Shown: piece by piece, positions 42,681 to 51,387 of the stretch
How positions within the stretch are numbered: position 1 is the first letter of the stretch
Layout: every line of letters begins with the position of its first letter
Program-made: the position numbers and the translations under genes
Source: Clostridium thermarum
Lineage (GTDB): Bacteria > Bacillota > Clostridia > Clostridiales > Clostridiaceae
Length of the DNA stretch: 64,000 nt
Assembly: GCF_006351925.1 (NCBI RefSeq)
Contig: NZ_CP040924.1
Coordinates: forward strand, 490,501 to 554,500
Reading direction: 5' to 3'
The notes under the pieces: model-generated
The model's input: the letters and a program-made list of their open reading frames with translations, nothing else
Databases searched by the model: none
What the model was told of the DNA's origin: nothing

Positions 42681-45600
42681 CTAAGACCAGATTTTCACAA
42701 GAGCAGCTGCATCACCATTCAAAACTGCTTTTGCATCTTCTCCAACATGTTGACGCAAAGCATTGTTATTGAGGTGTTTTATGAAGTCCTGCATGTGTTT
42801 TGCTGCCTGGCTTGCTCTGCCTTTGTCAAGCTGATGTTCTGCCTGGTTTAGACTATTAGTAAGCTGCGACACCAATGGACCTTTCAGTTCTCCCGATTTA
42901 ATATAGCCATATATAAGGCTTCTCATTGAAGCTATGCTGGTTGTCACCGTAAATGTGAAGCTATCCTCAAGAAGGTTGCCGGCATCATCCACGGCTGTAA
43001 TTAGCACTGTATAGGTTCCTGTTTTTCCGCTGAAGTTTAATACCAATTCAGCTTGACTTTGAGGATCAAGGGTATAGGTCTTATCTCCTATGATAAGTTG
43101 TACTGAAGCAAGACTGGAGTAAGTATCCCAAATTTTAAATGTCAGAGGCAGACAATCATCAAATACTGCATTTTTGCTTAGTACATTTCCATTTATGGTG
43201 AAGCTGTAGGCTGGAGGAGTTTTATCCACCACTGTGACCTTAGCTGTTACCCTTAGGTCAATAGGCACAACGGGCTGCTCTACATCTTCCGGTAATGTGA
43301 AGGTGCCTGTTGCAGTTAATAGGCCTGCCTTGCTGCTGTCAAAATCAGCTATACTCCAGTTTAGAGTCACTTCATGTACCTGTCCCCAGTTATCGGTAAT
43401 AGTAGTGGTTTTAGCAAGAGCTGCAAGGGCTTCCACCATACTGGTTCCCGCTGCTATTTCTATATCAGCTACCGGCTGGATTGTTTCGAGGAAATTTTTC
43501 AACGGTGCTAGGGTAGCTCCTTGAATAGAAGTGTTGCCACCTTCCATATCATTGGTATATCTTACTGTTACGGTCTGGGCCTTAAAGCCCCTGCCAGGTA
43601 AGAAATCTACTGTCCAACAAGTATAGCCGTTGCCATCTGGAGAACTGAAGTATTCGATGACTGGCTTTGATTTGCCGTCTTCAGAAATAACTTCAAATTT
43701 TCCGTCATTTCTCCAGGTAGTTGTATAAACCTTTAATCTGCTTGGACGGTCAATTTTCACCTTAAACTCAGAACCTTTACCTGCTCCCCAAACATATATG
43801 GCATTGGTAACATTATCTGCATTTTGTACAGGCGCTCCATCGGTCCAGGACATATTGATCTTTGAATCATCCAAACGATTCTTTCCAGCATAACTTATAA
43901 GGTTCCCGATAAGCTGAGAGCCATTCTTATAATTGTAGGAATTTGTATCGTTTAGGCCATAATGAGCCCAAGCAGATATTCCTTCCTGTGATAAGTTCAC
44001 TTTTCCTGCAAAGACTTCTCCATAACCTAAAATATAAGCTTTTTCCTCAGGATCTACAGCTGCAAGGGTAACAGCTTGTATGGAGGTATTTCCACCGTAA
44101 GTATAGGTACTTTCAGTGGTATAGCGAATATATAATCTTTGTTTTCCAAATTTACTGTTATCAGGCTTTAAATCCAAGGTCCACAGGATATATTCATTGC
44201 CGGCGGGGGAGTCAAAATATGCAACTGCAGGCTTTGTTACTCCATTATTATCAGTAAACTCCATTGGTTGTTTTACGCCCTTTTCATCTTCTATAAATAC
44301 TTCAAACTTACCTTTGGCTTTCCATGTAGTGGTATAAACCTTCAATCGCTGTGTTTCATGAGATGCCAGATCCACTGTAAACTCTGAAGCGTTGCCCGAG
44401 TGGCGGATAAAGGATGCATTTATTACCCCATCAGCCTTCTGCACCGGAGTACCATCAGTCCACGACATGGTGATTCTTGAATCCAACACCTGTTCAAGGC
44501 CGGAACTTCCAATTACCTTCAGTTCGCTAATTTGGTTGTTTCCATTTTTATGATTAAAGCCATTGGCACTTCCCAAGCCGTAGTGAGCCCATGTGATAGT
44601 TCCTTCTTCAGTTAGATTAACAGCTTCTTTGAATATTTTTCCTTTAAAAGTCATAAGGTCAATTTGAGGATTTACAACGGTTAGCTTATCTCTAGCGGCC
44701 TTTAATGCAATTACTGCTGCATCTACTTCAGCCTGTGAAGGGTCGCCGCTTTCCTTCACTGACATTGCACTCTTGTAGCCATCCATCAGGTCAGTCCAGG
44801 AATCCTCAGTATAGTCAGATGGTTCAGCGGACTGTATTATTTTTTCTGCCTCCATTAACTCTGCCACTAATTGGGTTTTGTCAGCATTATTAGCTTCAAC
44901 AGAGTAGGTTACTTCTATTACCCTTTTACCGGACACTGCTGCTTTAGGTACCAACACTTCAACAACATCTACGTCCGGTGAGCCGCCATTGTTCATAAAA
45001 GGCATGGCATTTTCATCTTTACTTATAACAGTGAATTCTGTGCTTACGCCATCTACCATAACGGATTGAGGAATAGGATTCATCCATTCAGCGGTTTTAT
45101 GCAGTCTTACTACCCAGGAACGTTCATTTATTGCACCATCGAAGGTTCCCTGAGCAGGATCTATAGTTACAGTGATTTTCTTGTTAACATTGTCTACTTT
45201 GGCACTCATTTCAGTAGTCCTAAAGGCTCCGTCTTTATATTCATTGCTCACTGTGTCGTCTTCATACAGCCTTCCTTTTGCCTCATTAACAACACTTGGA
45301 TATAAGTCTATAGTAATAGGGTCCCAAGGCTTCTGACTGGTATAGGACATTTCTGGTGCAAGGGGCACTAGGATTCCGGCCTTGATATACATAGGCATCT
45401 GATTAATTGGTACTTCAACGGTTATTGTTTTCGGACCGCTAACAATGTTTCCGGTCCAAGCATCGCTCCAGTTTCCTTCAGGAATCCATAGAGTCCTTTT
45501 AGCATTTATGCTTGGTGATGCAGGACGCCATTTCAGACTGATAACAGCATGTCTGGCACCTTCATTATACTCAATCTTAATAGAATGGTTAGTACCTTTG

Positions 45601-47573
45601 GATAGTGAAATATTCGCCTCCAGTGTTTCTGAGTCGTGAGGACCCCAGGCATCAATTACAAGCTTGTCATCAATATATAGGCGGATACCATCATCAACAG
45701 TTACTGCAAGTACAGCATCCTGGTCTCTGATAGTAATATTTCCTGTCCAGCGCACACTAAAGTTATCTTCCGGCACACCATTGGCAGGGCTCTTCATGTC
45801 CCAATTAAAATTAACTTGACTGTCGATTCGAGTCAAAACAGGGTTGCCTGTCAGGTTTCCATTTGCATAATACTCGCCCTTGAGACCTTGAGAGCCATCT
45901 GGTGCTGTCAACCAGCTAGATGGTACCACAGTAGTGTTGTTGACACCTTCCAATACTGGTGCTACTAGGATTCCATCTCCCAAGAGGTACTGAGTATTAC
46001 TGCTTGCTTCCTTATAATTAGGGTAGTAAAAATCAGCACGTCTCATTATAGGTATTCCAGTATCATAGCTTTCTCTTGCCAGTGAATAGAACAAGGGAAG
46101 TAATCGGTATCGCATCTTGATGAAATCTCGGGATATACTCTCTGCAGTTTCACCAAAAGCCCAAGGCATTCTTGGGAGATTTAAAGTACCGTGGGGTCTT
46201 GTAATTGGCGAAAGAGCACCATATTGAAGCCACCTTATATATCCTTCTGGAGTTGGATTTGATGTGTGTCCGCCCAAATCAGAGCTGATGTATGGATAGG
46301 CAGCATGCATACCGCTGTAAACTGCATTTTCAACCTCTCGCTGCAAGGATGAAAAGTCCGGCTGGATATCACCGGTCCATTGAATTGAGTAACGGTGAGA
46401 GGCAATTGACGGTGCACTGTTGCGGTATCCGTTGTCTATTCCATCTACATTGGCCATAATCAATGGACGCTTGTCTTTGTTAAAATCAGAGGTTATCCAA
46501 TTATACAGATACATTCCCCAAGTTTCTCTTACTAGGCCATTTGGAGGATTTAATACTACGCTCCAGTTTCTGTCATACCACCAGATATCCAATCCCTTCT
46601 CAAGTAAGTCTCTAAGGCCGTTATTTCGAAACTGGACCTCTGCAGCGTCTAACCCACCGGCTACCGGTTCCGGATGGTCATTGAACATAATATTGACGTT
46701 TTTCTCATGTGCTTCACTTAAAAACCTGGCCATATCCGGAAAAAGATCGGTATTTATCTCATAACCGGTTGAACCATTAACACGCCAATCAGTATCAATT
46801 ACCAGATTGTCAAGGGGAATGTCATGGGCACGGTAATTCTCTATTTGTTGTAGGGCGGAAGCTTCGTCATACTTATACCATCGGCTGTCCCAGTACCCTA
46901 GCGCACTTAGCGGTACTAAATCCGTATGACCGGTAAGGTCTAAAAAGTCTTTTCGAAGCTGTTGGCCATCTCCATTTGGCAGGAATACATACATATCAGG
47001 GGCATTATTATCCAAATCCCAGCCATTGTTATTCTCTGTTGTAGGCGCTGGATTATAACCCCACTCTGCAGGTACCATTCTAGGGTTGTCTGCAATTGCC
47101 CAGGCCATAGTTTTTTCACTGACTGATGGCAACCAAACCTTTTCACTAGGCAGTGTGGTGTAGGTCCAAATTTTGTTTCCATCCGGTTTAGTGATTACAA
47201 TACCGGTTAGAGAAGTTGCTCCCTGAGGTACTTTCACGATAAACTTAGATGTTTTTATATACTCGTAGCCATCAGTGGTTGTCCGTGTGCACTCCGTTCC
47301 GGACCAGGACCGGTTCACAATAAAATAGGTATTACGATCTTCGAAGCCTTTTGGACCCTTTACTTCTAGCCTTACAAGGGTTGAAGACAGAACCTGTACC
47401 CTGACATTTCCTATGATTATGCCTGTTTTTGCCTCTTCAGAAGATATTTGGGCTCCGTCACCCAGAGTCGGCTGTGCAACTGCATTTACTTTGGCAACGT
47501 ATACATTACTGAGTGCAAAGAAAATTACAATCAGAAATGCTATGTGCCGTTTCAGCTCTGTTTTTAATTTCAT
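42681..47573 (-). CDS. Secreted multidomain GH31 alpha-glycosidase with PA14 and FIMAH domains
   Basis: 1630 residues from the ATG at 47573. Signal peptide 1-31; N-terminal beta domain; GH31 barrel (about 215-545) with nucleophile Asp334 in DIWWYDRNW and acid/base Asp402 in IQWTGDIQPDF. A PA14 domain (about 563-687, GLKGEYYANGNLTGNP... VDDGIRLYIDDKLVIDAW) is inserted between barrel and proximal C-terminal beta domain. Then a helical FIVAR-like segment (about 897-967) and two tandem domains of about 170 residues (VNLTEEGTITWAHYGL and VNLSQEGISAWAHYGL). Bacterial Ig-like domains follow, and a C-terminal helical FIMAH-like domain. It acts outside, on alpha-glucans or similar. Exact specificity (glucosidase, isomaltosyltransferase, xylosidase) is open. 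The 3' end touches repeat R9. Confidence 0.88.
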   Translation of the reverse strand: MKLKTELKRHIAFLIVIFFALSNVYVAKVNAVAQPTLGDGAQISSEEAKTGIIIGNVRVQVLSSTLVRLEVKGPKGFEDRNTYFIVNRSWSGTECTRTTTDGYEYIKTSKFIVKVPQGATSLTGIVITKPDGNKIWTYTTLPSEKVWLPSVSEKTMAWAIADNPRMVPAEWGYNPAPTTENNNGWDLDNNAPDMYVFLPNGDGQQLRKDFLDLTGHTDLVPLSALGYWDSRWYKYDEASALQQIENYRAHDIPLDNLVIDTDWRVNGSTGYEINTDLFPDMARFLSEAHEKNVNIMFNDHPEPVAGGLDAAEVQFRNNGLRDLLEKGLDIWWYDRNWSVVLNPPNGLVRETWGMYLYNWITSDFNKDKRPLIMANVDGIDNGYRNSAPSIASHRYSIQWTGDIQPDFSSLQREVENAVYSGMHAAYPYISSDLGGHTSNPTPEGYIRWLQYGALSPITRPHGTLNLPRMPWAFGETAESISRDFIKMRYRLLPLFYSLARESYDTGIPIMRRADFYYPNYKEASSNTQYLLGDGILVAPVLEGVNNTTVVPSSWLTAPDGSQGLKGEYYANGNLTGNPVLTRIDSQVNFNWDMKSPANGVPEDNFSVRWTGNITIRDQDAVLAVTVDDGIRLYIDDKLVIDAWGPHDSETLEANISLSKGTNHSIKIEYNEGARHAVISLKWRPASPSINAKRTLWIPEGNWSDAWTGNIVSGPKTITVEVPINQMPMYIKAGILVPLAPEMSYTSQKPWDPITIDLYPSVVNEAKGRLYEDDTVSNEYKDGAFRTTEMSAKVDNVNKKITVTIDPAQGTFDGAINERSWVVRLHKTAEWMNPIPQSVMVDGVSTEFTVISKDENAMPFMNNGGSPDVDVVEVLVPKAAVSGKRVIEVTYSVEANNADKTQLVAELMEAEKIIQSAEPSDYTEDSWTDLMDGYKSAMSVKESGDPSQAEVDAAVIALKAARDKLTVVNPQIDLMTFKGKIFKEAVNLTEEGTITWAHYGLGSANGFNHKNGNNQISELKVIGSSGLEQVLDSRITMSWTDGTPVQKADGVINASFIRHSGNASEFTVDLASHETQRLKVYTTTWKAKGKFEVFIEDEKGVKQPMEFTDNNGVTKPAVAYFDSPAGNEYILWTLDLKPDNSKFGKQRLYIRYTTESTYTYGGNTSIQAVTLAAVDPEEKAYILGYGEVFAGKVNLSQEGISAWAHYGLNDTNSYNYKNGSQLIGNLISYAGKNRLDDSKINMSWTDGAPVQNADNVTNAIYVWGAGKGSEFKVKIDRPSRLKVYTTTWRNDGKFEVISEDGKSKPVIEYFSSPDGNGYTCWTVDFLPGRGFKAQTVTVRYTNDMEGGNTSIQGATLAPLKNFLETIQPVADIEIAAGTSMVEALAALAKTTTITDNWGQVHEVTLNWSIADFDSSKAGLLTATGTFTLPEDVEQPVVPIDLRVTAKVTVVDKTPPAYSFTINGNVLSKNAVFDDCLPLTFKIWDTYSSLASVQLIIGDKTYTLDPQSQAELVLNFSGKTGTYTVLITAVDDAGNLLEDSFTFTVTTSIASMRSLIYGYIKSGELKGPLVSQLTNSLNQAEHQLDKGRASQAAKHMQDFIKHLNNNALRQHVGEDAKAVLNGDAAALVKIWS

Positions 47574-47791
47574 ACTTTTATTTTCCCCCTTTAAAGTAAT
47601 AGATTTGAATTTCATACCTTTCTACTATTACTGACAGTAGATATATATGACTTATACGTTTGGTAAATCACCCACAAAGTGGAAAAAACTCCGTGAAGAT
47701 TAAAGGGACGCAAACAACGTCCCTTTGTCTCTATACGGTATTTAGTGAGGTTCCTTATAATACATTTTCTATCGAAGAGATATGATTATTA
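47574..47791. other. Upstream region of the GH31 gene with repeat R10
   Basis: Short gap with repeat R10 at 47705-47731. AAAGGGGGAAAATAAAAGT is the GH31 ribosome-binding site on the minus strand. No further element is clear. Confidence 0.4.
47705..47731 (-). repeat. Dispersed palindromic repeat, copy R10
   Basis: GGGACGCAAACAACGTCCCT then TTGTCTC; reads GAGACAAAGGGACGTTGTTT on the minus strand. Lies 3' of the M50-type gene. Confidence 0.8.
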
Positions 47792-48967
47792 CTATATTTT
47801 AAGTCTTTCTTTAATCCAATCCATAAGCATCAGTTCCATTTCCGCATCACCCTTTACAGGGTATTTCTTGGCTATCTGTTTTGCAGCTTCATAATGTTCT
47901 AATGCTTTTTCTCTATCTCCGTTATAAAAGCCCTCATAGGCCATAAGTAATCTATATCTGCCAAGCATGAATTTTGAAACCTTTATATATTTTTTCAGGG
48001 AGTCGTCATATAAGCTATCGATAAAGGACTTGTCACAATTGCCAACAAGCTCCAGAAAGATCCGTTCACAATTTATTAACTGCCTATAATATTGGGGAAG
48101 CTTACTATAATAAGGAGTTAAGGTTTCAATGCATTCTTTAGCCATTTCCAAGGTCATATTGTCCAGGTACCAATAATATTCAAAAAGCCTAGTACCTGTA
48201 TTTAATGGATTACACAGGTCTGAATTTTCCCTAAGCTTAAACATTTCTAGTGGAAAGTCCTTGATGCGGTTGCCTTGACTTAGAAGGCCATTAACCGTTA
48301 GCTGTGTGTGAAAGGCATTTCTGGCCTCCATATCCCTGGCTATTGAAAGCACATTATGGGCATCATTTGGGATTCCGGAAAGTTTCATTGGTATACCGTT
48401 TATTATTATTGAGTATATTCCACCTAAGGAAAACAAAAATAGTATAGTATCTATAGGATAGGTCACGTCATTCATAAAGATTACCACAAAAAGCGCTGCT
48501 GCCACCGTCATAGCATTCATAATAATTCCGCCAAGATTGTACAGCACAAAGGGGTAAGTTCCTGACTTTTGTGGTGGAGGCATCAGAAGACACTGACCAC
48601 CGGTACCGGGGAGGCTAAACCGTTTATAGCGGAGCTTCCCATCCTCCTTTATGAAGGCGTGAGAACCTACCCTAAAGGATACAAAGGAATATCCGGTTAA
48701 AAGGCCAAAGATGAGGTGGCCTGTTTCATGTATAATTATATGAATAAGAAAACTGAAGAAGAAAATAATAATCAGACCATATATACGAACCATGGTCAAG
48801 AGTTTGCTGGAACTTGCAATATGAGTTTTAATATAATCTTTAAAATAAGTACCTGCGAGGAAGCCTATGGCATATACAATACCAACGCACACCAGTATAA
48901 ATACAAGCACTTGCAGTATCCTTTTTATTCGCTTTTGCTTTACATTATCAACTGTATTACTTTTCAT
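47792..48967 (-). CDS. Membrane M50-like zinc metalloprotease family protein
   Basis: A 391-residue protein from the ATG at 48967 (CAAGGAGGATATA upstream). Five to six hydrophobic segments; the zinc motif HETGH lies inside the membrane helix FLIHIIIHETGHLIFGLLTG near residue 80, the site-2-protease pattern. NPG/DG-type last ligand motifs are less clear (SGIPNDAHNVLSIARD may supply Asp). The C-terminal 170 residues are soluble TPR-like helices (MAYEGFYNGDREKALEHYEA), common in proteins related to lantibiotic or peptide processing membrane proteases. Substrate unknown. Stands alone between repeats R10 and R11. Confidence 0.75.
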   Translation of the reverse strand: MKSNTVDNVKQKRIKRILQVLVFILVCVGIVYAIGFLAGTYFKDYIKTHIASSSKLLTMVRIYGLIIIFFFSFLIHIIIHETGHLIFGLLTGYSFVSFRVGSHAFIKEDGKLRYKRFSLPGTGGQCLLMPPPQKSGTYPFVLYNLGGIIMNAMTVAAALFVVIFMNDVTYPIDTILFLFSLGGIYSIIINGIPMKLSGIPNDAHNVLSIARDMEARNAFHTQLTVNGLLSQGNRIKDFPLEMFKLRENSDLCNPLNTGTRLFEYYWYLDNMTLEMAKECIETLTPYYSKLPQYYRQLINCERIFLELVGNCDKSFIDSLYDDSLKKYIKVSKFMLGRYRLLMAYEGFYNGDREKALEHYEAAKQIAKKYPVKGDAEMELMLMDWIKERLKI

Positions 48968-49040
48968 TATATCCTCCTTGAAAAATACTTGTTGGCATAT
49001 TGAAAAATATACCAATTAAATTATAACATAGGTATATTAC

Positions 49041-49093
49041 TTTTGTCCCAATTAACAAAAATGGGACGGAAACAACGTCCCTCTGTCCCTTTT
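49041..49093. repeat. Dispersed palindromic repeat, copy R11
   Basis: TTTTGTCCCAATTAACAAAA then ATGGGACGGAAACAACGTCC...TGTCCC. The only copy located between the 5' ends of two divergent genes. Confidence 0.8.
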
Positions 49094-49151
49094 CATGTTA
49101 AAAAATGGTATAATTAAGATGATGAAAACCATGTATAAGGGGGAAGTAATA

Positions 49152-49940
49152 ATGAAAAATGTTGTAATAACCGGTAGTACCCGTGGCTTAGGCTTGGAAA
49201 TGGCAAAAGAATTTTTAAGAGCCGGCTGCAATGTAACCCTTTCGGGGTCTAAGCCTGAATCCTTTGAGAGGGCCAAGGACCAGATTACAGAATATAAGGA
49301 CAGATTTATTTATATTCCCTGTAATGTGAGAAATAGGGAGGAGATCAGAAACCTATGGAATAAGTCCGTTGAAAAGTGGGGAAATGTGGACATTTGGATC
49401 AACAATGCCGGCCAAAACTGTCCCCGTGAATATTTATGGGACACTCCTGAAGAATATATGGATGCTGTGGTGGATACCAACATAAAGGGTGTTATCTATG
49501 GCTCAAAGATAGCTGCCGAAAATATGCTCAAACAAGGTCATGGACAGATTTGGAACATGGAGGGCTTGGGCTCCAATGATATGATTATTGAGCAAACTAT
49601 ATTATACGGTACTTCAAAGCGGGCTCTTACCTATTTCACAAGGGGGCTTGCAAAGGAGTTAAAGGACTCACCGGTGAAAGCAGGCAGACTATCTCCCGGC
49701 ATGATGCTTACTGAATTTATAACCAAATCACCTACAGGAGAGGTTTCCTCAGTTACACGGGATGACAAGTTTAAGAAGATCTTCAATATCCTAGGGGAAA
49801 AGCCGGAAACCGTCGCTAAGTTCTTTGTTCCCAGAATACTGAATAATACCAAGCAGGATGCCCATATAGTATGGCTTACCAATATGAAATCTGCTGTAAA
49901 ATTTATGATGGCTCCTTTTAGGAAGAGAGACCTTTTATAG
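49152..49940 (+). CDS. Short-chain dehydrogenase/reductase (SDR)
   Basis: A 262-residue SDR from the ATG at 49152 (AAGGGGGAAG upstream). NAD(P)-binding VVITGSTRGLGLEMAKEF near the start, NNAG in IWINNAGQNCPREY (about residue 90), and the catalytic Tyr-x-x-x-Lys in LYGTSKRALTYFTRGLAKEL. The usual Ser thirteen residues before Tyr is replaced in NMEGLGSND, where a nearby Ser may serve. Substrate unknown. A TATAATT -10 lies close upstream. It is followed by repeat R12 and then the DUF4097 lipoprotein, with no functional link evident. Confidence 0.88.
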   Translation: MKNVVITGSTRGLGLEMAKEFLRAGCNVTLSGSKPESFERAKDQITEYKDRFIYIPCNVRNREEIRNLWNKSVEKWGNVDIWINNAGQNCPREYLWDTPEEYMDAVVDTNIKGVIYGSKIAAENMLKQGHGQIWNMEGLGSNDMIIEQTILYGTSKRALTYFTRGLAKELKDSPVKAGRLSPGMMLTEFITKSPTGEVSSVTRDDKFKKIFNILGEKPETVAKFFVPRILNNTKQDAHIVWLTNMKSAVKFMMAPFRKRDLL

Positions 49941-49967
49941 GTTGTCAGTAAACCTGTATATATGTAA

Positions 49968-50007
49968 GGGACAAAAATAAGGGACAAAAACAACGTCCCT
50001 TTGTCCC
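49968..50007. repeat. Dispersed palindromic repeat, copy R12
   Basis: GGGACAAAAATAAGGGACAA then AAACAACGTCCCTTTGTCCC, between SDR and lipoprotein genes; duplicated left arm. Confidence 0.8.
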
Positions 50008-50031
50008 GGGGCTATAAGGAGGATTGATACG

Positions 50032-50787
50032 ATGAAAAAGTTACTTGGGATATCATCTTTATTATTGGTTGCTATGTTAATTGGATGCCAAAGACCTGTA
50101 AAAATGGACAAGGTACTTATACCTGTTAATTATGAGGCAGATTTATATGTGATAAATGAAATTGGCAAGGTCGAGCTAAGTAAAGCCAACAATGATGAAC
50201 TATCAATTGAGACTGCTATAACCATAGATTCAAAGGATAATAGTGTAAAGAAGGATATAATTGATAATGTTATTATATTGGCAAAGGAGGAAGAAAATCA
50301 GATTACCCTTGGAGCTTATGCCAAAAATGATATTACTACAAGTATATGGGACTGGGCTAAGAAAAAGTATGATTCAGTAAATATATCCGTTCAATATACC
50401 ATAAGAGTACCCGATAAGGTTAAAGCAATCAATGTTAGAAATAATATAGGGGATATAAGGGCTAAAAATATAAAAGGAGATCTAGATCTGTTAACAGATA
50501 TTGGAAGTATTGATTTAAGTAATATAAGCGTATCTGAACATTCCTTTATCCAAAGTAACGTTGGGAGCATAGATTTTGATGTTGATAGCTTTACTAATAC
50601 AAAGGATCTAAATGTTTATACGGGCGTAGGAGATATCAATTTATCAATACCTAAAGATACTAGTTACAATTTATTAGGTACTGATTCTGATCAAGAAGAG
50701 GATACCCAAGCAGATAACCATGCTGTGAATATAAGATTATCTGCAGGGATCGGTTCTGCAAAATTAAACGGGAAAAAAATCAGTTAA
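50032..50787 (+). CDS. DUF4097-type lipoprotein (beta-solenoid)
   Basis: A 251-residue lipoprotein: signal peptide MKKLLGISSLLLVAMLIGC with the lipobox Cys19. The mature protein has repeated short strands with Ile/Asp/Gly periodicity (NNIGDIRAKNIKGDLDLLTD, IGSIDLSNISVSEHSFIQSN, VGSIDFDVDSF, GVGDINLSI), typical of the DUF4097/adhesin-like beta-solenoid fold. Role unknown; relatives are found beside sigma/anti-sigma and envelope genes. Ribosome-binding site AAGGAGGATTGATACG, partly within the flank of repeat R12. It is followed by the DUF4358 operon in the same direction after 100 bp. Confidence 0.8.
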   Translation: MKKLLGISSLLLVAMLIGCQRPVKMDKVLIPVNYEADLYVINEIGKVELSKANNDELSIETAITIDSKDNSVKKDIIDNVIILAKEEENQITLGAYAKNDITTSIWDWAKKKYDSVNISVQYTIRVPDKVKAINVRNNIGDIRAKNIKGDLDLLTDIGSIDLSNISVSEHSFIQSNVGSIDFDVDSFTNTKDLNVYTGVGDINLSIPKDTSYNLLGTDSDQEEDTQADNHAVNIRLSAGIGSAKLNGKKIS

Positions 50788-50888
50788 CACAAAAAAATTA
50801 AAATTTGTATATTATATTTGGAGCGTTTATGTTTTCTCCTTCGTCTAATGTAATACAAGATTAAATTTATGAAAAGGAGAGAGGCAAA

Positions 50889-51386
50889 ATGAAAAAGATT
50901 ATTACATTAATATTAGCACTATTAACAGTTTTTAGCCTAGCAGCATGTAAGCCCGCGGGAGGAAGCAAGACAAGCAACCTGGAGGGGAGTCTGGAAGATA
51001 TACTAAAGAAAATATATGATACAGCTAAGGTGGATGACAACTTCAAGGAGTACATTAAGTCCGGTCTTCAGAATGAAACTGTTACTGCTGAAAGGGCCGA
51101 ATATTTCCTGGGTAAAGCCGACATTGAGTTTAAAGAAGCTTTGGCATCTGAGCCTATAATACGGCCCGGCGCTTACTCTTTGGTACTTGTGCGTGTTAAA
51201 GAAGGTGCAGATGTAGAAAAAATAAAGAAAGATATCAAGGAAAATGTGGATCCGATGAAATGGATATGTGTAGGTGTGAAAGAGGAGAATATAATAGTGG
51301 ACAACATTGGTGACATTGTATTCTTAGTAATGAGCGATGATCAGGCAAAGCCTCTTCATGATGCTTTCCTTGCACTAAAGAACTAA
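50889..51386 (+). CDS. DUF4358 lipoprotein of the O-acylation operon
   Basis: A 165-residue lipoprotein: signal peptide with lipobox LAAC (Cys20). The DUF4358 domain follows (residues 45-165: FLGKADIEFKEALASEPIIR, AYSLVLVRVKEGADVEKIKK, MKWICVGVKEENIIV). The family is common in Firmicutes as the gene ahead of MBOAT and DHHW genes, and its biochemical role is unknown; it may support acyl transfer on the outer surface. Stop codon and the next ATG are 1 bp apart, so expression is coupled with the MBOAT gene. A fragment of a second such gene lies at 8381-8680. Confidence 0.85.
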   Translation: MKKIITLILALLTVFSLAACKPAGGSKTSNLEGSLEDILKKIYDTAKVDDNFKEYIKSGLQNETVTAERAEYFLGKADIEFKEALASEPIIRPGAYSLVLVRVKEGADVEKIKKDIKENVDPMKWICVGVKEENIIVDNIGDIVFLVMSDDQAKPLHDAFLALKN

Positions 51387-51387
51387 C

